From Lumbricus rubellus (lineage: Eukaryota > Annelida > Clitellata > Crassiclitellata > Lumbricidae), in the NCBI GenBank assembly GCA_945859605.1, contig OX243814.1, positions 43,306,005 through 43,370,004 of the forward strand: 64,000 nt of DNA. The letters run 5' to 3'. Under the pieces are notes generated by a model that made no database searches, was not told the DNA's origin, and saw only the letters and a program-made list of their open reading frames with translations. Shown one piece after another: positions 12,607-22,979 of this stretch (its first letter is position 1; every line of letters begins with the position of its first letter). The translations under genes were made by a program, and so were the position numbers.

Positions 12607-12775
12607 CTCTCTCTCTGTCTGTCTGTCTGCCTCTCTCTGTCTCTGTCTCTGTCTGTCTGTCTGTCTCTCTCTTTCTCTCTCTCCCTCTCTCTTTCTCTCT
12701 CTCTGTCTCTGTCTCTCTCTCACTCTCTCTCTGTCTGTCTGTCTGCCTCTCTCTGTCTCTGTCTCTGTCTGTCTG

Positions 12776-12807
<32 letters not shown>

Positions 12808-12890
12808 CCTCTCTCTTTCTCTCTCTCTGTCTCTGTCTCTCTCTCTCTCACTCTCGCTCTGTCTGTCTGTCTCTCTCGTCTGGTCTTTAT
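12440..12890. repeat. CT-rich simple repeat with internal duplication
   Basis: About 450 bp of CTCTGT/CTCTCT motifs. A block of about 110-120 bp (CACTCTCTCTCTGTCTGTCT and onward) recurs near 12605 and 12720, so the tract has grown by segmental duplication. The frames are low-complexity only. Confidence 0.9.
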
Positions 12891-13289
12891 TGCCTGCAGA
12901 CAATCATGGTCGGCAGCGTCGTCTTCTGTCAAGCTGCGCATGACCATGAATCAAAAAGCTAAAATGTAAGCACGAGCTTCTGGCTTATTATTATTTTTTA
13001 AATATGATTTTTGTTGCAAATTCTTTACACATCTAAAGTCATGGCTGAGGGTAGGCTATACGCGAGCATACATCATGTGCTTACAATATTACAGTAGGTC
13101 TAAGTACATGTATGTGACAGCAAGGATCCTTTTGTCTGCATCTAAAAGCGTACACTTTGCATTGCGTGGTGAAAAACCAGAGCATTGTGTATTGCTCGTG
13201 ACACTTAATTCCTCGCTTTCACCTGTGACAAGAGAAGCCCGTGAACGTTTTTAATGCTTCTGTTTTCTTATTTTTCTATGCCCTGCAAA

Positions 13290-13720
13290 AGAGGAGATTG
13301 AAGGCGATGGGGAGGAGGAGGAAGTGAGAAGGGAAAGGGAAGAGGAAGAAGAGGTTGACCAAGCGGAAGAGAGGGAATTTCACGCGGAAGAAGTGACTGA
13401 TGAGGGAGAAGTTGAGGAAAAGGAGATAGTGAAAGAGGAAGAGAAATGGGAGGACGAGACTTAGAGAGGAGGGAAAGAAGTGGGAGTGGAGGAAGAGGAG
13501 GAAGAAAGAGATGATGAGACGGAGGAGGAGAGGAGGAAGAGAAAGAACAATAGGACCAGGTGGAATTGGAAGCGGATATAAGACGATCGGTAGGAGGTAG
13601 AGGAAGTGGAGACGGAGGAGGATGACGAGGAGGAGCGGTGAGAAGAGAAGAGACGGAATAGAGAGAAGAAGGAGAAGATGAAGCGGAAAAAGAGAGCTAG
13701 GGAAAAAGTAGGGAATATAT
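13290..13720. repeat. GA-rich polypurine tract
   Basis: Degenerate GAGGAAGAG motifs over about 430 bp, interrupted by stops in all frames. Not coding. Confidence 0.85.
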
Positions 13721-13729
13721 AATAAAAAA

Positions 13730-15329
13730 AGAAAAAATCATTGCGTTGCTATTCGACTGAAAACTTCGACGAATACGATGACAAGGACCAACCCTTGGGG
13801 GGGGGTGTAGGGGTGGTTGCAGCTGGGGAGTTGGCTGATGGTGACATCAGATCTAGGGGGAAAATAACGATGACAGTCCGCAGGATCTAGAAGTCCCAGA
13901 TGACTCTATTAGTCGAATATCCATAAATTCCATTTTGAGTAGGCCTAATTATTATTTCACCGCGTGCAATCTTCAAAAACATTACTCAAGCTGAATATTT
14001 TCCTTCATGCAAACATATACAAAACACATGCACATTGCACAATGACATGCGTAGCATTGCGTACATACATTATATAAAAATTATACATGTATAATTGTAT
14101 ATGATATATATTATATGTTGCCCTATACATGTGTATATATAGATCAATATAATATGCACTTCTATACACGTGAACATACATGTAGGCCTACATACCTAGG
14201 CCTACATACAGATAGACAGACGTGCATGAACGCGTTGAGTCCTTGCATGGATAAGAACACGCATAAATGAATATATTGCATGACAGCATACATGTACATG
14301 TAAGTCATGCCAGGGCCGGGTTAAGAAATGTGGAGGCCCTGTTCTGAACATTTTGGGGGATCTTCGATCGAAAAATCTGATCACCTTTTTCAGTCGTTTG
14401 GTCGAAATTTCTTTACAAAATACCGATTTCACCGTCCAAAACAGCTAACGACCTTTTTAAAAGTCGTTTGGTCGAATTTTTGCAAAATATAAAAACATTT
14501 ATTAAAAAATTATTTCTTGTGTGTGGGGGCCCCTAAGGTGTGGGGCCCCTGTTCGGCCGAACATGTTGAACATGCCTGCAATGCATGAATAAATCTCCGC
14601 GAACAAGCGGATAGCAATATCCTGCATATCAGGTTGGCGTTGTATCCTGATTAAGACTCTTGTTATTATAGTCAACAGAGGTCGGGTAGCGGTTTTGTCA
14701 TCTTAACATGGTTTTATGACACTGCAGACGAGCTGTGGCTGCCTGTCGTATATTTATATTAACCTGTCATTTGCATAAGCCTTTGGAATCTTCATAAACA
14801 GAAGCTAGAACAGCTGTGAGTCTTGAATGTACATGCATGAGATGCAAACCAGGACCAAAGCTAATGAGCTATAACGGGCAGATCCAGACGGAAAATCCAT
14901 CCATGGCCCCCATTTAGAAATTTCTTTATTTCTCACCGTATTCTGGCATGAAAAGTGAACGTGGCCTCCCCCCTCCTCGGTAGGACCTTAACCACAAGAT
15001 TTGCGGGGGGGGGGTCAATCGGAAAGTTGACAGAGTAACAAAGGAAAAGTACTGTATGACTAAATATAAGGTCATCAACTTTTTGACGAGGAAAATGGTA
15101 TGGTTTTTCTGGGAAATGGTTTTTTTGCCCAACATTTAGCCCGAAGTATTAAAAAAGAGACAGAACAAAGGTCTTCAACTTTTTGGCGGATAAAATGGTA
15201 AATTTTCTCTGAGAATTGGACTAACGACTAAAACGGTGATCAGAGTTTTCGGCGACCAAAGACGACAATTTTTCTTGCGCCAAGACAACATGGACGAATA
15301 AAATTAAGACTAAATTGACGATTAGCCTA
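13730..15329. other. Host DNA without a supportable gene
   Basis: AT-rich sequence with G-runs (13797-13806 and 15004-15013) and a GGGGCCCC-containing segment near 14530-14560 that may be an old dispersed repeat. From about 15220 the first degenerate GACTAAA units of the satellite appear. Confidence 0.55.
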
Positions 15330-16340
15330 CATTGATGACTAAAGCGATGACTGAATTCAAATTGAAATTGAGGACTAAATGGACCACTATATTGACGACT
15401 AAAATGATGACTAAATTGATGACTAAATTGATGACCAAATTGAAGACTAAATTGACGACTAAAATGAAGACTAAATTGGCAACTCAACTGATAACTAAAA
15501 TGACGACTAAATTGACGACTAAATGGAGGACAAAAATGAAAACTTAACTGACGATTAAATGGATGACTAAATTAGTCTTAAAAAAGACTATATTCACGAC
15601 TAAAATAAGATTAAATTGACGACTAAATTGACGATTAAACTAACGACGAAATTGACGACAAACATGAAGACTAAATTGACGAAAGCATTGTCCAGTAAAT
15701 TGACGACTGAATTGAAGTCTAAATTGACGACTAAATGGACGAATATATTGACGACTAAACTGATGACTCACTTGACGACTAAATTGGCGATTAAACTGAT
15801 GACCAAATTGACCACTAAACTGATGACTAGGCTACATCAACGACTAAATTGATGACAAAAATGATGATTTAATTGAAGACTTAATTGTCGAACAAATTAA
15901 CGACTAAAATCAAGACAAAATTGACCACTAAAATGAAGACTAAATTGACCACTAAATTGATAACCAAAATGACGACTAAATAAGACTAAAATGACGACTA
16001 AACTGACGACTAAATTCACGACAAAGTTAAGATTTAATGTACGACTAAATTGACAACAAAATTGAGTACTAAATTGACGACGAAATTGTGGAGTAAATTG
16101 ACTACTAAATTAACGACCTAATTGACGACAAAGATGATTACTAAATTGACGACGAAATTGTGGAGTACATTGACTACTAAATTAACGACCTAATTGACGA
16201 CAAAATTGACGACTAAACTGACGACTAAATTGTCGACTTAATCGACGACTAAATCGACGCTAAATCGACGACAAAATCCACGATTAAATCGACGACTAAA
16301 TTGACGAAATAATCGACCACTAAATCGACGACTAAATCGA
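15330..16340. repeat. 12-bp satellite, diverged GACTAAATTGAC family
   Basis: Tandem 12-mers close to GACTAAATTGAC, with many substitutions (GATGACTAAATT, GAAGACTAAATT) and some indels. This is the older, diverged edge of the satellite. It passes gradually into the homogeneous family at about 16340, the usual gradient from array edge to core. Frames through it (for example Lys/Thr/Met-rich) are period-3 artefacts. Confidence 0.9.
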
Positions 16341-19141
16341 TGACTTACTAAAACATCCACTAAACCATCGACTAAATCGTCGACTAAATCGTCGACTAAA
16401 ACATCGTCTAAAACATCGACTAAAACATCGACTAAAACATCGACTAAGACATCGACTAAAACATCGACTAAAACATCGACCAAAACATCGTCTAAAACAT
16501 CGACTAAAACATCGACTAAAACATCGACTAAATCGTCGACTAAACCATCGACTAAATCGTCGACTAAATCGTCGACTAAAACATCGTCTAAAACATCGAC
16601 TAAAACATCGACTAAGACATCGACTAAAACATCGACTAAAACATCGACTAAAACATCGTCTAAAACATCGACTAAAACATCGACTAAAACATCGACTAAA
16701 AAATCGACTAAAACATCGACTAAGTCGTCGACTAAATCATCGACTAAAACATCGTCTAAAACATCGACTAAAACATCGACTAAAACATCGACTAAAACAT
16801 CGACTAAAACATCGACTAAAACATCGACTAAATTGTCGACTAAAACATCGACTAAAACATCGACTAAAACATCGACTAAAAGATCGACTAAATCGTCGAC
16901 TAAAACATCCACTAAACCATCGACTAAATCGTCGACTAAATCGTCGACTAAAACATCGTCTAAAACATCGACTAAAACATCGACTAAAACATCGACTAAG
17001 ACATCGACTAAAACATCGACTAAAACATCGACTAAAACATCGTCTAAAACATCGACTAAAACATCGACTAAAACATCGACTAAAACATCGACTAAAACAT
17101 CGACTAAAACATCGACTAAAACATCGACTAAATTGTCGACTAAAACATCGATTAAAACATCGACTAAAACATCGACTAAATCGTCGGCTAAATCATCGAC
17201 TAAAACGTCGACTAAATCGTCGACTAACTCGTCGACCAAATAATCCACTGAAACATCGACTAAAACGTCCACTAAATCGCCGACTAAAACATCGACTAAA
17301 ACATCGAATAAATCGTCGACTAAATCGTCGACTAAAACATCGTCTAAAACATCGACTAAAACATCGACTAAAACATTGACTAAAACATCGACTAAATCGT
17401 CGACTAAAATATCGACTAAACCATCGACTAAATCGTCGACTAAATCGTCGACTAAAACATCGTCTAAAACATCGACTAAAACATCGACTAAAACATTGAC
17501 TAAAACATCGACTAAATCGTCGACTAACTTGTCGACTAAAAAACCACTAAAACATCGACTAAAAGTCCACTAAATCGCCGAATAAAACATCGACTAAAAC
17601 ACCGAATAAATCGTCGACTAAAACATCGACTAAAACATCGACTAAATCGTCGACTAAAACATCGACTAAACCATCGACTAAATCGTCGATTAAAACATGG
17701 ACTAAAACATCGACTAAATCTTCGACTGAAACATCGACTGAAACGTCGACTAAATCGTCGAATAAAACATCGACTAAAACGTCGACTAAATCGTCGACAA
17801 AAACATCGACTAAAACGTCGATTAAATCGTCGACAAAAACATCGACTAAAACATTGACTAAATCGTCGACTAAAACATCGACTAAATCGTTGACTAAATC
17901 GTCTACTAAAACATCGACTAAAACATCGACAAAACATCCACTAAATCGGCGACTAAGTCGTCGACTAAAACATCGACTAGAACATCGACTAAAGCATCAA
18001 CTAAAACGTCGACTAAATCGTCGACTAAAACATCGACTAAATTGTCGACTAAATCGTCGATTAAAACATCGACTAAAACATCGACTAACTAGTCGACTAA
18101 AACATCGACTAAATCGTCGACTAAATCGTCGACTAAAACATCGAATAAAACATCGAATAAATCGTCGATTAAAACATCCACTAAACCATCGACTAAATCG
18201 TCGACTAAAACGTCGACTAAAACATCGACTAAAACATCGACTAAAACATCGACTAAAAAATCGACTAAAACATCGACTAAGTCGTCGACTAAATAATCGA
18301 CTAAAACATCGTCTAAAACATCGACTAAAACATCGACTAAAACATCGACTAAAACATCGACTAAAACATCGACTAAAACATCGACTAAATTGTCGACTAA
18401 AACATCGACTAAAACATCGACTAAATCGTCGACTAAAATATCCACTAAACCATCGACTAAATCGTCGACTAAATCGTCGACTAAAACATCGGCTAAAACA
18501 TCGACTAAAACATCGACTAAAACATCGACTAAAACATCGACTAAGACATCGACTAAAACATCGACTAAAACATCGACTAAAACATCGTCTAAAACATCGA
18601 CTAAAACATCGACTAAGACATCGACTAAATCGTCGACTAAAACATCGACTAAAACATCGACTAAATCGTCGACTAAATCGTCGACTAAAACATCGACTAA
18701 AACGTCGACTAAATCGTCGACTAAAACATCGACTAAAACATCGACTAAATCGTCGACTAAATCGTCGACTAAAACATCGACTAAAACGTCGACTAAATCG
18801 CCGACTAAAACATCGAGTAAAACGTCGACTAAATCGTCGACTAAAACATCGACTAAAACCTCGACTAAATCGCCGACTAAGACATCGACCTAAACGTCGA
18901 CAAAAACATCGACTAAATCGTCGACTAAAACATCGACTAAAACATCGACTAAATCGTCGACTAAAACATCGACTAAAACATCGACTAAATCGTCGACTAA
19001 ATCGTCGACTAAAACATCGACTAAAACATCGCCTAAAAAAACATCCACTAAATCGTCGACTAAATCGTCGACTAAATGATCGACCAAAACAAGGACTAAA
19101 ACATCGACTGAAACGTCGACTAACTCATCGACTAAAACGTC
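16341..19141. repeat. 12-bp satellite, ACATCGACTAAA / TCGTCGACTAAA family
   Basis: A homogeneous array of 12-mers with two main variants, ACATCGACTAAA and TCGTCGACTAAA. The second contains the palindrome GTCGAC. Because 12 is a multiple of 3 and the unit lacks stops in several frames, long frames arise on both strands (TSTK, VLVD, RLKH, FSRC repeats). None should be read as a gene. The array is cut at 19141 by element 1 and resumes at 35738. Confidence 0.97.
19136..19141 (+). repeat. Target site duplication AACGTC, left of element 1
   Basis: AACGTC at 19136-19141 directly precedes the terminus AGTAGATG and is repeated at 35738-35743 directly after the other terminus. A 6-bp duplication is characteristic of Polinton/Maverick integration. 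Confidence 0.95.
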
Positions 19142-19402
19142 AGTAGATGTAATATTTGCCCTCTGGATGTCTTTTATTATTTTTTGAGGGGGGTGCTCGG
19201 TAGTACAGTGGTTAGCGCGCTGGACTGTCAACCAAGAGGTCTTTTATTATTTCCCCCTGATTCCTCCTCTTCTCCTTTAGGGTCTTTTATTATTCCCTGA
19301 TGCATAATTAATTATTAGCTATTTTTAAGAAGCCTGATATTGAAGATAAATTAAGTTTAAATGGCGCTAAAGGATAAGCTGGGGGTGTTTTCCTTTGAAG
19401 AA
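19142..19402 (+). repeat. Left terminal inverted repeat of element 1
   Basis: Starts AGTAGATGTAATATTTG and is matched in inverse at 35473-35737. The two arms differ at numerous positions, including a non-matching stretch near 19301-19322. The motif GTCTTTTATTATT occurs three times (19169, 19239, 19282). Two of these flank a tRNA-like insert. The inner part (about 19330-19395) is shared with the inverted repeat of element 2; most of the outer part is not. Confidence 0.9.
19182..19238 (+). other. tRNA-like fragment nested in left inverted repeat
   Basis: The segment from about 19190 to 19238 looks like the 5' half of a tRNA. TAGTACAGTGG at 19201-19211 fits the RNA polymerase III A-box, followed by GTTAGCGCGCTGGACTGTCA, resembling a D-arm and anticodon arm. 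There is no B-box or 3' half. It is bounded by direct repeats of GTCTTTTATTATT (19169-19181 and 19239-19251), as after retroposition of a short SINE fragment. It is not a functional tRNA. Confidence 0.5.
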
Positions 19403-20289
19403 AAAACCAGTAGCTAGGGAAAGGTTTTGAGGCAATAAACGAGCGGTTAGCGCTGGTGCTATGGAGTCATCTACATCGTCTAATTAAGTGGCTAAGCCGA
19501 GGATATAAGTCACCTCATGATTAGTAGGTTAATTCATTATATAAGTCACTTACCTAAAAGTAACTGGCTATAGAACAGAGAGAGTAGGCGACTATGAGGT
19601 ATATAGCCTATCGTTTCTAAATGCGTTGTTTGGGAAATACCTATAGTATCGATTCATTATGCGACTGGCGTACAATGAGCTATTGAAAACAGCAGGTGAT
19701 GACGCGCCATTCACCCGCATCGCCCGCGTGCAAGATAGCAGCCATACGTTCATGCATGTCACTCTATTTGTATAAGACCAAAAATCACACACTGTAACGA
19801 GAGGACTATAATAACAATACAGGTGTTGTGGTTTCCGTCCAATATTTAAAAGGAGCTTTCCTGAACAGCACAAGCGACGTAACAAAGCACATTCGAAGAA
19901 TGGAAAACAGCACGGGTTGCTGACATTTTTTTTGGATGAACACAATAGGCCTAAATAATTCAGTCTAACGCTGCAAGCAGTGTCCTATAAAAATTGAAAT
20001 TCAGGACACACTATGCACAGACAGACACACACCCGCTCATACACTCCTACGCACACATACGCAGTACGCATACACAAACACAAACACACACAAACACACA
20101 CACTCTACTTACGAGCAAATGACTCTGAACTACAATGTACACCAAAAAAATGCCGTTTCATTCTTGCATAGAATTCGTCAGACTGCCTTTTAAGACAATG
20201 ACGGCATTTTTTGGATTTTTCTACCTCGTCCCTTTTTATTGTTGTTTTTGTTGTTTTTTCTTCTTTTTTCTTCTCTCTCTACATCTCTT
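19403..20289. other. Conserved non-coding left arm of element 1
   Basis: This stretch is almost identical to 46887-47792 in element 2. It contains a short (CA)-rich run (about 20025-20102) and no frame conserved in both copies. A 117-codon minus-strand frame here (19592-19945) is broken in element 2. Strong conservation without coding capacity suggests cis-acting sequence (replication, packaging or promoter) or simply recent common ancestry. Confidence 0.6.
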
Positions 20290-20598
20290 CTACATCTCTT
20301 CTACATTTTTACGCATCTCTTGATTCACCAGCAGCTGCTGCAGTTTCTGACGTTCTTGCTTCGCAACGTCATAGGAGGCTTCAAGCTCTCGGAATTTCTC
20401 CATCGCAGCCTTTGCTCGTTGCTTCTGCATTTTCACGTTTTGTCTAGCTCTTTCTTCTCTATTTTGAGCTCTAGCGAGTTGTATGCGAAGGCTTGCTGTA
20501 GAAGACGTCTGAGCACGCAACTCTTCGTCTAAAAATTCATTCACAGCGCTCCTCTTCTGCAAGCCAAGGTTATTCATCTCAACTGACATATAGCTCAT
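20290..20598 (-). CDS. Coiled-coil protein of unknown function (element 1)
   Basis: This 102-residue protein is predicted to be almost entirely helical. Residues 40-95 are rich in Gln, Arg, Glu, Lys and Ala with a heptad-like spacing of Leu/Ala/Met (for example AMEKFREL and KQERQKLQQLL), typical of a coiled coil. I do not recognise a family. The equivalent in element 2 (47793-48119) is only about 70% identical in protein, whereas neighbouring genes are nearly identical. Reading frame and helix pattern are nonetheless kept, so the gene looks real and selected. The start is the ATG at 20598; a second ATG follows three codons later. TATAAATA lies 25 nt upstream on the same strand, leaving almost no leader. 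It may be a regulatory or scaffold protein, but that is a guess. Confidence 0.7.
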   Translation of the reverse strand: MSYMSVEMNNLGLQKRSAVNEFLDEELRAQTSSTASLRIQLARAQNREERARQNVKMQKQRAKAAMEKFRELEASYDVAKQERQKLQQLLVNQEMRKNVEEM

Positions 20599-20622
20599 TC
20601 AAAATGGCGGTGGGTTTTCAGG

Positions 20623-20630
20623 TATTTATA
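20623..20630 (-). promoter_or_regulatory. TATA box for the coiled-coil gene (element 1)
   Basis: TATAAATA on the minus strand lies 25 nt upstream of the ATG at 20598. The same octamer at the same distance is present in element 2 (48144-48151) although surrounding sequence has diverged. This supports a core promoter giving a very short leader. Confidence 0.6.
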
Positions 20631-20840
20631 GGCAGTTGCTGAAGGTTCTGGAATATTCCGCAATGCGTCATCACAGGTCATGTGATGAACGGACGCATAC
20701 GAGCAAGCGATGGGCAGATACACAGCTGCAGTGACGTCTATTCTCACCTGCAAGCGATGGTAGATACAGCAGCAGCGCACGCCCACTACCTAAACTTCCT
20801 AAAGCCACGCAGCAATCGATCCATAACATCGTTGACACTT

Positions 20841-20913
20841 CGCACGGGGCGCAATACGATAAATCATACGCGGTGCAATGCGATAAATATTATTATACCC
20901 CGTGCAATTTGAC
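20841..20913. repeat. Iterated CGGTGCAAT(G)CGATAA-type repeats
   Basis: Three imperfect direct repeats of about 30 bp with the core (C)GGGGCGCAATACGATAA, CGGTGCAATGCGATAA and CCGTGCAATTTGACAA. The same three-repeat block occurs in element 2 at about 48331-48410 with changes. The block lies upstream of the coiled-coil gene and could be protein-binding iterons. That function is inference. Confidence 0.6.
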
Positions 20914-20927
20914 AAAAAATCGTCCTC

Positions 20928-21014
20928 GACCCGTGAAGTTGTATCTCAACTTCCGTTTTCGTCTCTGCAAACAAATCTTGTCACCATTGTAGGAGAGATA
21001 CAACTTCACGGGTC
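20928..21014. repeat. Perfect 20-bp inverted repeat
   Basis: GACCCGTGAAGTTGTATCTC at 20928-20947 is exactly reverse-complemented at 20995-21014, with 47 nt between. It is specific to element 1. Confidence 0.85.
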
Positions 21015-21044
21015 AAGGCTATTGAAAAATCAGCAGCAAACGCG

Positions 21045-21186
21045 CGTGACACACAGACACACATGCACGCATACACACAGACACACACACACACACGTAC
21101 AGAGACACACACACACACACCCGCTCATACACACCTACACACACACACGCACGCATACACAGACACACATACGCATGCATACACGA
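21045..21186. repeat. (CA)n-rich microsatellite in element 1
   Basis: ACACAC/GCATACAC repeats between the inverted repeat and the telomere-like array. Element 2 has no equivalent at this place. Confidence 0.85.
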
Positions 21187-21433
21187 GCTTTCGGCAGAAG
21201 CAGGACGAAATAGTAACTAGGCCTATAATAATAATAGTTATTAGTGTTCACTGTTCGTTAGCTTTCAGCTACCGTACCGTACGGTGGCGCCGCGTGGCGA
21301 ATAGGTGTATTCAGTTCAGCGTATGTAGCTATATGCAAGGCAATGTGTTTCGTGTATATAAAATAATAGGCTATAGTAGAACTTAATTCCGAAATATATA
21401 TTCTTGTGTAACATACTACGCCTTTCCTACGAT

Positions 21434-21549
21434 CCCTAACCCTAACCCTAACCCTAACCCTAACCCTAACCCTAACCCTAACCCTAACCCTAACCCTAAC
21501 CCTAACCCTAACCCTAACCCTAACCCTAACCCTAACCCTAACCCTAACC
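21434..21549. repeat. Interstitial telomere repeat (CCCTAA)19
   Basis: About 19 essentially perfect copies of CCCTAA, the C-strand of the animal TTAGGG telomere repeat, in the left arm of element 1. Unique sequence flanks it on both sides, so this is not a chromosome end. Element 2 lacks it. Confidence 0.97.
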
Positions 21550-22062
21550 ATGCATAGTTCAGAGTCTTCGGAAAGTCTTTGTTATAAATCCATAAATTAT
21601 AGTATATATATATATTCGTTTAATGTGGAAAAAAACACAGGTTGACAAAACCGCAAGTCAGTTACATGGAAGGGTTATAGAGTCGCTTGTTGAGAAGGCT
21701 ATTGGAATAAAGTTTTTATCGTGCTTCGGTGGTAACTCAAAATTAAACGGGCGTGGTCGAAGGTTGTGTCAAGCATATCGCTGGCGATCAATAGACATTT
21801 CTCCGTTAAAAACTATCCCCCGTCATGTAAGCAAGCAGACTTATAATTTTTGTCTAATAGGCTAATATTTTGTCTAATTATTGGAAGGATACGGGTTCCT
21901 TCCTACAAACTCAAATAGACTATCGTCGACTTCTTTAACCAAATCTGATAGGCAGGTAGCCCATCGCTGCGTTCTGAAAAGCAAATCTTCGAGTAGTAGT
22001 ATAATTAATAAGTTGGGGGCATTACGTTTTAGAATCTATAAATCAGTTAAATTCGTATTAAT
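21550..22062. other. Element 1 spacer downstream of integrase
   Basis: No frame here is conserved in element 2. An 80-codon plus-strand frame (21623-21865) has no counterpart and no recognisable domain. This segment, with the telomere array and CA repeat, accounts for most of the extra length of the left arm relative to element 2. Confidence 0.5.
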
Positions 22063-22953
22063 TCACAATGATATCAAATCCTTATTGTCAATCCATGAAT
22101 TAAAGGTCTCGTCATACCCCAACCATTTAACCAAAGACCGATTTCCTCTTTTTCTTATAATCTTTTCTATTTTAAATGTATCTTGCGTTGTCGATTGTAA
22201 CTCAGCTTCATAAAATGTCCCTTTTATTTCTTCTCCATGATAGTCAGATATTTTATAGGTTATAGGATCTGTGTATTGGATTTGTGTTATTGTAAAAACT
22301 TCCTGTGTCCAACGATTTGTGTAGCCTTTCTCGAATGTCTTTTTCTTCTTAGAAATTCTTACTTTATCTCCGACTGAAAATTTAGGTTTACTAGTTTCAG
22401 GTACAGCGTCGCCATATAAATTCATCCACACAACCCACTCGTTTGCTTTGATGCTCGCTTTAACAGGAGTCATTTTAATGGAAGAATGTCTTGTGTTGTT
22501 GTATAAATTAACCATATTATCTAAAACATCGATATATCTCTGAGTTGAATTTGCTGTAAAATACTTGAACATTTTCTCTTTCACTGTTCTGTTAAATCTC
22601 TCTACGATACAAGATTTCTCTTCGTTCTCAGTTGAATACAACTCCATACCTAACGATTTTACCTGTTTATTGTAGAATTCAGATCCCCGGTCCACCCAAA
22701 GTTTATCACCCCTTCTTTTACTCGTATTAAATATTTTAACGAAAGCATCTGCCACAGATTTCCCAGTTTTATCTTTTATCGGAATAATCCATCCATATTT
22801 TGAAAAAATGTCAATAACACTTAACAAATATTTCACACCAGAATTAAATTTAGCATAAGCCTGCATGTCAATCAAGTCAGCCGCCCAAATTTTGTCCACT
22901 CCCTGAACATAAACAACTCTCTTCCTGAACTTCCTGACTATAGGTTTATGCAA
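22063..22953 (-). CDS. DDE integrase with C-terminal chromodomain (element 1)
   Basis: This is the retrovirus-like integrase that inserts Polinton DNA and makes the 6-bp target duplication. Counting from the TTG codon at 22953 (residue 1), the catalytic triad is D26 in WAADLI, D88 in WVDRGSEF and E118 in CIVERFNRT. The D-to-E spacing is slightly shorter than the classic D35E. The C-terminus (about 259-296, FKIEKII through VKWLGYD and SWIDNKDL) is a chromodomain, expected to read histone marks. No AUG precedes the first catalytic Asp: the first in-frame ATG is residue 30. The frame continues upstream without a stop through LADELHKPI, a conserved family motif, into the phospholipase gene, which is in the -1 relation to it. 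Expression by -1 frameshifting from that gene is therefore likely; a non-AUG start is the alternative. Confidence 0.93.
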   Translation of the reverse strand: MHKPIVRKFRKRVVYVQGVDKIWAADLIDMQAYAKFNSGVKYLLSVIDIFSKYGWIIPIKDKTGKSVADAFVKIFNTSKRRGDKLWVDRGSEFYNKQVKSLGMELYSTENEEKSCIVERFNRTVKEKMFKYFTANSTQRYIDVLDNMVNLYNNTRHSSIKMTPVKASIKANEWVVWMNLYGDAVPETSKPKFSVGDKVRISKKKKTFEKGYTNRWTQEVFTITQIQYTDPITYKISDYHGEEIKGTFYEAELQSTTQDTFKIEKIIRKRGNRSLVKWLGYDETFNSWIDNKDLISL

Positions 22954-22979
22954 TTCGTCAGCAAGTTGGTCTGTCCATC

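Noticed and set aside
12373..12969. 198-codon Leu/Ser/Cys-rich frame
   Set aside because: Translation of the CT-rich tract; not a membrane protein gene.
14310..14575. Possible transposon relic with GGGGCCCC motifs
   Set aside because: No clear ends, target duplication or second copy in the window.
16238..19231. Very long frames encoding TSTK, VLVD, RLKH and FSRC repeats on both strands
   Set aside because: They arise because the satellite unit is 12 bp (a multiple of three) and lacks stops in several frames. They start and stop at random variant units and exist simultaneously on both strands. The same holds for 35738-46525 and 62820-64000.
19190..19240. Functional tRNA gene
   Set aside because: Only the 5' half with an A-box is present; there is no B-box, T-arm or acceptor stem partner.
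19592..19945. 117-codon minus-strand frame in the left arm of element 1
   Set aside because: The near-identical region of element 2 has substitutions and indels that break it, so the frame is not conserved although the DNA is.
21434..21549. Chromosome end at the telomere repeat
   Set aside because: Polinton sequence continues on both sides, so it is interstitial.
21623..21865. 80-codon plus-strand frame in element 1
   Set aside because: No counterpart in element 2 and no recognisable domain; too little evidence for a gene.
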